Of a stretch of 64,000 nucleotides of DNA, positions 1 through 11,100 are shown one piece after another. Numbering within the stretch: position 1 is the stretch's first letter; the number at the start of each line of letters is the position of its first letter. The notes beneath the pieces are model-generated. The model was not told the DNA's origin. It did no database searches and worked only from the letters and a program-made list of their open reading frames with translations. The stretch is from assembly GCF_027244095.1 (NCBI RefSeq), contig NC_069670.1, positions 14,341,320-14,405,319 of the forward strand, read 5' to 3'. The position numbers and the translations under genes were made by a program. This DNA comes from Hemicordylus capensis (lineage: Eukaryota; Chordata; Lepidosauria; Squamata; Cordylidae).

Positions 1-162
1 CCAGACCACATGGCCCCCCTCGGCTCCCATCTGCAACGGGCAGGTTTGCCGTGGCATCCTTTGGGGTTGGAAAAACGCATCCCCGCTTGTCATCAGGGAC
101 CCACAAAGCGGCACCCGCCAGGCTCCGTCTGCCTCTCCCTCCGCAGACCACCCACCACTCAC

Positions 163-313
163 CTTCAGGATGTTGTCGGGAACCCGCCTCATGCCGAGGT
201 TCTTGATCCGCACGGTCAGCTGGTGGGCCGTTTTGGTCGTCAGGAGGTACTTGCTGATCAGGAGTTTCGGGACCTCGGTCTCTTCGAAGTGCTTCAGACC
301 CAAAGCTAACAAA
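163..313 (-). CDS. GON4L: GON4L coding exon 18 (residues 810-860), last exon in window
   Basis: It encodes [20 protein letters not shown] then [13 protein letters not shown] and PDNILK. The acceptor is CCCCCCAG and the donor is AAG/GTGAGT at 162-161. The next exon (FYKKTKQLPVLV in mammals) is beyond base 1. Confidence 0.95.
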
Positions 314-3300
314 CTGGGGGGAGAAAGAGAAACCCGGTTGGGAAATATTTCTGCCCAAGGAGCTAGTGCCGGGGGATTCAGCAAACCCTGGCCCTTTCCC
401 CACCAGAAACAATATGATTAGCTAAAGACTTGCAGAGGAGAAGCCACATTAGGGGATGCTACTACCAGACCAGCCACAAGGAGAGGAGAGGAGAGGAGAG
501 AGCTGGTCTTTGTGGTAGCAAGCCTGACTTGTCCCCTTAGCTAAGCAGGGTCCGCCCGGGTTGCATATGAATGGGAGACTAGAAGTGTGAGCACTGGAAG
601 AGATTCCCCTTCTTAGGGGATAGAGCCACTCTGGGAAGAGCATCTAGGTCCCAAGTTCCCTCCCTGGCAGCATCTCCAAGAGAGGGCTGAGAGAGATTCC
701 TGCCTGCCACCTTGGAGAAGCTGCTGCCAGTCTGGGTAGACAATACTGAGCTAGACAGACCAAGGGTCTGACTCAGTAGATGGCAGCTTCCGATGTGAGA
801 TCGATGCAGCCAAAGCCACAGGGTCTTGCAGTACCCTAAATCTGAACACATTCGTTTTAACACAAGCCTTCGTAAACCAAGGCCCACTACATCAAGGCAT
901 CTGTCGCTGTCATGACTCGAGGTGGCTTTTGAGAGGCGAGGGGGGCATTTTATCTGTTTAATCAACAAGGAAAAACTGCAGCTCAGTGATAAGACCTCTT
1001 TGGAGTTTCAGGCAGGGCTCTTGCTCAGCCCTCCCTGGAGATGCTGCCAGGGACTGAACAGAGGATGGCCACATGCCCATTCACACCCAACGGGGGGGGG
1101 GGGGAGAAACTCACAACACCCGATCCCCTCGGCCTTGCCCCACCGCCTCGCCCTCCCCTCTCTTGCTCAAAGCAGCACAGGGTGGCTTCTGTCCCCAAGG
1201 ACCCCACTCCGCCCACCACACCCCCAGCCCCGGGCACCTACTTGTCCTCCCCTTTGGTGTAGATGATCTTATCCCGCAGCATTCTGGCTTTGAAGGAGCA
1301 GATGGGCAGCAACTCGGGATACATGAAGACCCGCCTGGTGGCCAGGATCCACGCCACGTGCTTCGGCAGGGAAGGGAAGTTGTTCACTGCGGGGAGAACC
1401 CACAGCGGGGCAGGGGAACTATTACCATCTCTATTATTACATCTCACTTTTTTTTTTATCCCCTTGTTAACTGAACCCAAGAGGCGCATTTTTAAAGTGG
1501 CGATTCTCTTTCTTGAGCAGGGGGGAGAGCAACCGACCCTATCCACCCCCAGCACAGTATCCCTCCCGTGGCTGCGGCTGGTGTCCCTCTTTTGTTTCTT
1601 TTTCAGATGGTGAGCCCTTCGGGGACAGGGAGCCATTCCGTTTTGTTCATTTGTTGATAACCACACAAACTGCTTTGGAAATTTGGGTTGAAAAGTGGCA
1701 CATCAATATTCCTCGTATCCGTAATGGAGGAGAAAGGAAATCAAGCTTAAAACCAGCGTCCCCTCTAACAGGGATTCCCAGATGTCGTTAACTACAGCTC
1801 CCAGAATCCCCAGCTTCAAGGGCTTGAGGATTCTGGGAGTTGTAGTCAACAACACCTGGAAATCCCTATTAGAGGCAACACTGCTTACGACCCCCCACTA
1901 AAGGAGCAGCCCCGAGTTAATTAATTAATCAAGCAAGCAAGCAAGGAATCTCTCCTTCCCTCCCCCCCCTCTCTCTCTCACACACACACACACAAACACA
2001 CAACATACCGCTCTTCTTCACAGCTTTGCGCGGGCTCCACTCGACCTGGGCGTGGAAGTCCTCAATGAGCTGCAGAGCCTCCGGGAGGTTGCAGGGCTGG
2101 AAGGCCGTCTGGAACTCGGGGCCCGGACCGAGGGGCCGGTGGAGGAGCCTGGATCTCTGGGCAAACGTTTCCAGCTCGGTCTGCGAATGCGAGGAAGAGG
2201 CCAGACGCTCACAGCCGACACGCTGGCTGATCGGCTCCCTCCGTTGGCCTAAACTCCCCTGACCCCTGGTTAGTAGCCACCGTGGCTGGGGATGATGGAA
2301 GTTGTACTCCCAAAACCGCTAGAGGGCCGAAGCGTCTGCAACGCAAGGGGCTGCAGGACAGGATCCAGCCACGCCTTACCAGGAAGAGCCGGGTGGTGCT
2401 GAACTCCGAGCTCAGGCCAGGGTTGGAGCTGCTGAGGAGGTGAATCTGGGTCAAGAGCTGGACGTGCTGCAAGGCAGGCAAGAGGGAGAGGTCAGCTTTG
2501 GCCCCGGGGTCAAAGTGTATCCTGTAAGCTCCTCAGGGCGGAGACCTACCCCTTCCGTTCCCCCCAAAGCCCCACACGCTCCAGGGACACCCAACGGCAC
2601 CAGGGCTGTCCTCGAGGCAGACAGGGCCCCCACTCCTCCCCCCCCAAGCTGGGCCCCCGCACGGGCTGATTTCACCCCGCCAGGGCTCCCGGAGGGCAGT
2701 CCCAGGGGACGCCCCCTAACAGCCCGCCCTTCCCCGCACGGTACCTGCTGCATCTGCTGCTGGAGTCTCTTCCTCTGGCCGGCGTCCATGCTCAGCACCG
2801 GCACGGGCCTCTCACCGTGCCCCTTGGCCTTCTCCGCCTCCGACGGGGGCAGCCGGGCGGCCGTCTTCTTCACCCGCAGCTGCTCCAGCTGCTCCTTCAC
2901 CGTCCGGTGCTGCTCGTTGAGGAGGTTGGCCAGGGGCTCCTCGAACCTGAGCGGGAAGCGAGAGGTTGCTGCCGGCTAAAGGAGTCCGATCCGCGGCTAG
3001 CAGCGGAGCTTCGGCCCGGAGGCTCCCAAGGGGGGGGGGCGGTTCCCAGCGGATGCGGCCAAGCTGGCTTTCAGGGGCCAGGCAACTGCAGTGGGGGACG
3101 GGAGGCGCGCCAGCCCTGCCCAGGAGGCCGGAATCCTCACCCCCGAGAAAGGCGGCGCGGGCAGCTTAGCTTCAGGCTCTCTAGCCAAATCCACGCCTGG
3201 CCATTCTCTTCTATTATTATTTATTTATTTATTTTTATTGTTATTTATTTGTTATTATTTCTTACACGGCTCGGTGTAACTTTGGGGATCGGGTGTTCTG

Positions 3301-3442
3301 GGGCAACTGGGAAGCGGATCACGGCTCTATTGGCTCCCTGTGTGAACCGCTCTGATAAGCGTTTTTTGAACAGCGGCATAAAAGTAGCTGTGATGACTGC
3401 AACAAGATTTGAAAGAGGGAGTTTTTGCTCACAACTCACACA

Positions 3443-3503
<61 letters not shown>

Positions 3504-5064
3504 CATCGTTGCTTAGGGACATAGGAAGCTGCCCCACACTGAGTCAGACCCTTGGTCTATCTAGCTCAGGATTGTCTTCACAGACTGGCAGCGGCTTCTC
3601 CAAGGTTGCAGGCAGGAGTCTCTCTCAGCCCCATCTTGGAGATGCTGCCAGGGAGGGAACCTGGAGCCTTCTGAATGCAAGCAGGCAGGAGATCTTCCAC
3701 TGAGCCGTGGCCCCGTCCCCTAAGGAGGGGATCTCCGACAGTGCCCACACATGGTGTCTCCCATCCAAATGCAAGCCAGGGAGGACCCTGCTTAGCAAAA
3801 GCAACAATTCGCACTCGCTGCCGCAAGACCAGCCCTCCGCCTCTGAGCCACCCTCTCGCGACGCTGCAGCGGAAGCCGCGACTGAAGCGGCAACCTTCAG
3901 GTCAGGGACGCCCCCCCCCCGTCAGTCGGGACTCGGACGTGGGCAGAGATCGGTGGGCAAGTCTCCCCCCCATCTCTCCCACCCCCTCCCTCCCTCCGCC
4001 CGCCCCCCGGCATCAATCTATGCTCTTGTCGCTTTGTAGCTCGGGCACAGCATTCTTGCCGCCCCCCTCCGGTACTGCTCAATCCGGAGCGGGTGGCCAA
4101 GGCCCAGCGTTTCCTCTGCCTCCCTTCCCAAACAGATTCAGCATTCCTTTTCGCTGACCTGCCCCACAGACAAGGAGGCCGGGCGGCCCACGACACGCGG
4201 CTCCTGGTGGGAAGCCGCCGCGCCGTTCACAAGCGACCAACGGACCCCTCGGACGTCCCTCCCCCTGGGCTGAGAGCGGACCGAGGAGGTGGGGCGAGCG
4301 ATGGGGACCCCATGAGGCCGCGATCACACCCCACATCTACAGCACTTGCCGCTCCTGCTCCAGAATAACTCGCAACAAGCGATCAGCTGGTTGGCCGGAT
4401 TCTATTTGAAATGTTGTAACCCACCTTTCTTTCAAAAGCAACTCAAGGCGGCTTACAACAGTCAAGCAAAAAAAAAATCTACATAATAAGTTCCAGACAG
4501 AAACGGGGGGAAACAAAAAGGAGACGAACGAATTCAGGGATGGCTAACCGAAAAAGGTGTCTCTTTGCCAACTGCTGAAATATCCCCATATGGGGGCAAG
4601 TCGAACCTCCTGAGGCAGGGAGTTCCAAAGGATGGGCAGTCCCTGAAAAGGCCTTTCTTCCAAGGAGCCTGCTAAGATGCTTATAAGCAAATGTCACCCT
4701 AAAAAACCAACAGCTCAGGGCGGGAACAGTTTCACCGACCGGACCAACCTACCTGAGCACCTGAGGGGTATTAAAATTCGGACGGGCCTCTGCAGTGCTG
4801 TCCTCGTCCTCCGGCCCCTCGTCCTCCACGTTGGGGAATCCCATCTCGTCCTGGAACTGAGCAGAGACAGAGGGCATCCAGATCAGTGGGGCAGCCTTGG
4901 GCAAAAAAAAGGAGCCCATAAACCAACTCACATTCAAGGCAAGGGGTCTCAGCTGGTATTCAGTGGGTCCCCCACCCATTTACCAGCAGACTGGAAAGCA
5001 GAAAACTCCTCCAGATGACAAGGCAGGGAAACTTGGGAAAGCCTAACACCCCCCAACACACACA

Positions 5065-5103
<39 letters not shown>

Positions 5104-8100
5104 GGCTGCAAACACAGGCAATTATGTGAACGTAAGACCCAAAGCAGAGTTTTGGCTGAATCAGACCACAGATCCATCTAGCCCAGCATCCTGTGTCCAA
5201 CAGGGGACAGCCAAGATGCTTCCAGGAAACCCATCAGCAGGGCAGAAGCACAGGAGACCCTACCCAGATGTTGCTCCACCCTCCCCCAGCAACTGGTATA
5301 CTGCTCCTAAACATGAAGGTTCCACTGACTACCATGGCTAAAAGCTTCTGACGGAGCAGTCCTTCTCTGTAGATTTGTCCAATCCTCATTTAAAACCATC
5401 GAAGTGCCCCTCCCTCCACAGCCTGTGGCAGCCGATTCCAGACAGGAATCATGCATAAGATGAAGAAATTATCTCTCTCACATGGGCACATGAACATTCT
5501 TGAGGGCTGGCCCCTTTCCCAGATTTATTTGCAAGATCGGTCTACAGCCTTGTGGGTGGACAGATGGGGCCGTAGCTCAAGGGTAGAGCATCTGCTTGGC
5601 AAGCAGGAGGCCCCAGGTTCAAGCCCGGACAGCCTCTCCAGGTAAGGCTGGGAAAGACCCATGCTTGAAACCTTGGATAGCCGCTGCCAGTCAGTGCTGA
5701 CAATCCTGAGCGGCATGGGCCGAGGGCCAGACTCAGTCGGCGGCCGCTTACCGTCTCAAACAGCTCCTCCATCAGCTCATTGACTTCCTTCTCTGCAAAA
5801 GATACAAAACGGGCGTTATGTGCAGTCCTAACCAGCGTCGTTTTATGGATCGCATGTGTTGCAACCAACAATATTTAACAACAAATACTTTATGCCTCCA
5901 GCTTTTGAGGACAAGGTTAGCTAAAATAAATAATAAAAACGGCAACAGTCTGCGCACATCCAGCACCCCAGACCCAGCCTCCTCAGGGCAGAAAGAGACC
6001 TTGGATCTGAAACCAGTCAGAACCCAGGCCCCACCGGAGTACGTACTTGTGATCCGGACGGCCCGGTCGTTCCTGAAGTCTTCCGTATCTGGCTCATCCA
6101 GGTCCTCCAGGAAGTTGTACTCCGGGTCGTCGTCGTCGTCCGCCTCGTCTAGAAGAGAAAAGGTTTCTTCAACAAGACCAGAGGAGGAATCTGAGCAACT
6201 AGAAAAGGCATCAGCCCCCTTCTCTGCAAGTCGCTCAAGTAGGGAGTTCAAAGCAGGCGGCAGGGTGGACACAGGTTCTTCCCCAAATACCTTGGTAAGA
6301 ATATTTTTTAAAATCAAACTCTGAATCAGAATCCAGACCTCAGTGCTCCTTTTCGTCCCCAACCCTATAACCAGGGCCGTATTCCCCTGGTTGCCACAAA
6401 AAAGAATCTGGCATTCCGAGAATCATAGCTTTCATTCAACAAACTGAGCAGGTTCCTAGTCCTCATGGCTGCGAAGACAGGCTCGGAGCCAGAGCAGGAG
6501 GCTGGGCTTTCGCATACCTATACTCACTCTCCATCACTCCCTTGCCCCGGTGGGGAAAAATATCTGCAGAGCGGTTGCAGCTGCTTCTCGGGGCATTTTG
6601 AAGCCAAGGATCACAGCCGGGATCACTCTGCTCGGATCTCTCTGCTCACCCAGAGAGCAGTGCAGAGATATCTCAACCGTCTTGCCCGGCTTTAAAAAGG
6701 TAAAAGGCAAAGTGTGCCGTCAAGTCAATTTCGACTCCTGGCGCCCACTGAAACCATCCAACAATTCAAACAGTATCTAATTAGAAGCCCTGCTTCAGAG
6801 GGGCTTTTAATTAGATACTGTTTTAACTGTTGGATGGTTTCAATCGTCTGAACGTGGTTCTGAGATTCTAAATTGTTGTAATGTTTCGACCTTTTTATTT
6901 GTTGTTTTCATTGTATTGTTGTAAACCGCCCAGAGACTTGCATTTGGGGAATGTGTGTGTGTGTGTATGTATGTATATGTATATATATATATATATGTAT
7001 ATACACATATTAGTTAGTTAGATAAATAGAGAGAGAAATAGAGAGAGAGAGAAACAGATAGATAAAATTAAATTAAATTAAATTAAATTAAAATTAGTAA
7101 AAAAATAAAATAAAAATAAAAATAAAAATAAAATAAAATAAAATAAAATAAAATAAAATAAAAATAAATAATAAAATAAAATAAAATAAAAATAACAGTC
7201 TGACCGGGTCAGCTGGGGTCACAGCAGGGAGATGCAGAGGAAGGGCTATTCCCCAAAGAGTGCCAAGGCGAAAGCCGGCCACCAAGACGGGGTCCAGGTA
7301 GCCCCGGCCGCGTGACCTGCCTTCGTTCCCCACGTCGTCGTTCATGAGGCCGCCCAGCCACCTCTTCCACTCCTCGTCGTCCGCCGTGTTGGGGTCGTAC
7401 ATATCCGGCGTGATATCCGGGGCCTGGAGCTCTGCTTCCAGCTGCCCGAGGGGCACGTCCTTCAGGGGCCTCTTCGAGCGGGTGCGCAAGGCGATCAAGC
7501 TGTCTTCTAGGGGCTGGGGGGAGAAGGCCAACGCTGGAGGTGAGGGGGCCGTCTGACTGATTTATTTGTTATTTATCTACGTAAAGCCCTTGTTGAACTT
7601 GTTGGAAAACGGGATATAAATATTTGTTGTTGGTCAATAAAGCATTGCAGCCCTCAGTTAAGCAAACAAATGAGCACAGATGAAGACCTCCTCCGTCCCC
7701 CAGCTGTTAAATTCCTCAGACATGATAAAACCCTGTTCCATGGCTGGCGGAGAGATGATGAACTGGGGGGGGAGAAGCGGCATCACCTGATTCTTCTCCA
7801 AGGCGAATAAACCTTAGCCCTCTGGCTGATGCCATAAGGTTTGCAGAGGAGAGCTGGTCTTGTGGTAGCAAGCACAACTGGTCCCCTTAGCTAAGCAGGG
7901 TCTGCCCTGGTTGCATCTGAATGGGAGACTAGAAGTGTGAGCACTGCAAGAGATTCCTCTTAGGGGATGGAGCCGCTCTGGGAAGAGCAGAAGGAGGTCC
8001 CCAGTTCCCTCCCTGGCAGCATCTCCAAGATCGGGCTGAGAGAGATTCCTGCCTGCAACCTGGGAGAAGCCACTGCCAGTCTGTGAAAACAATCCTGAGC

Positions 8101-11100
8101 GAGATAGACCAATAGTCTGACTCAGCATATGGCAGTTTCCTATGTTCCTATGAGAAGAATCAGGCGATTTCCCTTCTCTCTCCCCCGCCCCCCGGTTCAT
8201 TATTTCTCCACCAGAGTGTTATATGTATACCAGCTTTTCGGTTTTTCTTGCACAATGAAGGGTCTTTCGGTTGAGAGGTACTTATTTATATCCATGTACA
8301 GCGCTTGGGGAACTTCTGTTGAGAAGCAGTAGATCAATACTGGTCACGGATCCGTCACACGGCCCTTTGGCTGCCCCAAGGCACTTCCCGAGAGCGCCAG
8401 AAGGGCGGCGGCCTGTCTGGCCTTGCTAAAGAGAAGGCCGCTTCCGCACAGGGAAGGGGGAGGCTGCCATTACCTGGAAGGAGTCCATGCAGACCGGGCT
8501 GGAGGCCAGCTCCTCGTCCACCGCATGCAGCTTCTCCATGAAGGTGCTGTCCTTGCTCTGCTTGGGCTTGGGGGGCGGCGGGGGTCCCATGGGCACAACT
8601 TCGGCACTGATGTGCCGCTGGGGGGGCGGCGTCGGGGCCTTCTCTGCCTGGCAGAAGCAGCAGAGGGAACATCTCCATCATCATCACTGGGGAAACCGGG
8701 ACCAGCCCAGTTCCCTCCACTCCGGGGCTGCTCGAAGGGGTGGGGTAAGGGTTAAGAGTGCCGGGCTAGGACCCGAGTTCAAATCCCCCGTTCAGCCGGG
8801 AAACTGACTGGGTGACTGCGGGCCAGGCGTTTCTCTCCCCGTCTAAGCTCCCTCACAGGGTTGTTGTGAGGACCGCTCTAAGCCAGCCCACCACTCTAGA
8901 CTCCTTGGAGGAAGAGTGGGATCAGCATGTGATCGCGAGAGAAACGGATCATCTGCTACGAGGAGGGGCTCAAGCCAATTATTATTATTATTATTATTTT
9001 TACATTTATAACCCGCTCTTCCTCCAAGGAGCCCAGAGCGGTGTACTACATACTTAAGTTACTCTTTCACAACAACCCTGTGAAGTAGGCTAGGCTGAGA
9101 GAGAAGCGACTGGCCCAGAGTCACCCAGCTAGTTTCATAGATGAATGGGGATTTGAACTCGGGTCTCCCCGGTCCTAGTCCAGCACTCTAACCACTACAC
9201 CACGCTGGCTCTCCCAATGACAAGACAGGACGGCAAAGTCTCAACCGGGAGCTTCTGCGGGGGAGTGGGGGTCCGGCCGGTGGTCTCTGGGAAGCCCCTT
9301 CCAGCTCCCCCCTCCCGGCTTCCAGGCCACGCTGGGACTTGGCCCGGGCAGGCGAGCAGCATGGAGGAAGCTCTGCGTGGCCTTGCTTGCGTTCCCGCTT
9401 GAGACTGCACAGCGCTCGGCATCCGATGTGATGCTCAGGAGGCATTTCCCGTGCCGGAGGAGAACCCCGGAGAGCCAGGCTCACCTCCGAGGGCAGCCCT
9501 CCCTCCTCGTCCGTCTCCATCGTATCGGACGACTGCCTGGTCCGGGACCGCTTGGCGCCGCGGGGCGAGGAGGCCGTGCTCTCCACGTCGCTCTCCAGCA
9601 AGCTCTGCAGAAGCAAGCGGGAAAGGTCAGGAAGACGGCGGTGGCGGATCTGTAGAGGCCGCTCTCCCACCCAAGTTCCCAAAGCCGTTGACATCGATAT
9701 ACAGAAATAAGTCCAGCGGCCCCCTGCCCCCAAAGGACTCACAATCTAAAAAGGGAAACGGAAGACAAGACACCAGCGGCAGCCACTGGAGGGTTGCTGT
9801 GCAGGGGATGGAGAGGGCCGGGTGCTCTCCCCCTGCTCAAGTCAAGAGAAGCGCCACTTTTAAAAGTTGCCTCTTTGCTCAGTTGGCGGGGGGCTCTGCA
9901 GAAACCAGCAGGAAGCATAAGGAAAGTGAGCGGCTGGCATGCCTCCTCCCACCGGACACTTTAAGGCCTGCAGCTGGGCTTTGGGACAGCAAAATCACAT
10001 CCAATGTGGAAGGACTGGGGTGTGGCTTGTCTACCTTAGCATGGATGCACCATTTAACTATTGCCATAGGAAGCTGCCATATACTGAGTCAGACCCTTGG
10101 TCCATCTCACTCAGTATTGTCTGCACAGACTGGCAGCGGCCTCTCCAAGTTTGCAGGCAGGAGTCTCTCTCAGCCCTGTCTTGGAGATGCTGCCAGGGAC
10201 GGGAGGGAACTTGGAACCTCCTGCATGCATGCAAGCAGGTAGGTGCTCTTCCCAGAGCGGCCCCATCCCCCAAGGGGAATTTCTTCCAGTGCTCACACAT
10301 GCAGTCTCCCATCCAAATGCAAACCAGCTCATTTATGCTTGCTACCACAAGACCAGCTCTCCTCCCAGCATCTGGTTCCAGGTTTGCTCCCTAGCAGCAT
10401 CTCCAGATACAAAGGAACATGGGAAGCTGCCTCCTACTGATTCAGACCATCGGTCCACCTGGCTGAGTACTGTCTACACAGACTGGCAGCGGCTTCTCTA
10501 AGGTTGCAGGCAGGAGTCTCTCTCAGCCCTATCTTAGAGATTTCAGGGAGGGACCTTCTGATGCCCTTCCCAGGGCAGCCCCGTCCCGTAAGAGGCATAT
10601 CTTCCAGTGCTCACGTATGTGGTCTCCCATTCAAATGCAATCCAGGGCAGACACTGCTTAGCAAAGGGGACGATACGCGCTTGCTACCAGAAGACCAGCT
10701 CTCCCTCCATGTTCAGTTTGTTCAAAAATAAAAGCATGGGAGGGGAAGGGGGGAAGTGAACACCAAAAAACCCACAGAGGTGCCGCTGGTCAAAAAAATT
10801 CCGTTGCAGACTAGTGTTGCTGCCGAAGATTCAACCGTCTATCCCAGCACAATCTGGCAGTGTTTACCTCCTCCGCTGTCTCGTCCTCTTCCTCCTCCTC
10901 TGGCTGGTACTCTTCATCTGAGGAATCATCATCCTCCTCCAGGGGGATGTCGACAAACTGGGGGGGCTACAAGGGCAGAGACGGGACATGTCAGAGAAGA
11001 ACATGGGAATACGAAGGCAAGTGGGTAGGAAGGAATGGCTTACAAAGATGGTGGTTTGGCTTGATTGCTACTGATGAGGATGAAGAAAAAAGGGCACGAC

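Noticed and set aside
504-620. Possible true 5S rRNA gene
   Set aside because: Only the internal control-region part is similar, with many changes, and it continues into a SINE body. It is a SINE head.
2440-2979. A 179-codon plus-strand open frame
   Set aside because: It is the antisense shadow of GON4L exon 14 and its GC-rich surroundings.
5567-5640. Possible functional tRNA-Ala gene
   Set aside because: The A and B boxes are present, but the acceptor stem does not pair and the unit continues into the SINE body.
9451-10242. A 263-codon plus-strand open frame
   Set aside because: It crosses GON4L exon 8 on the opposite strand, a repeat and a SINE, and shows no family resemblance.
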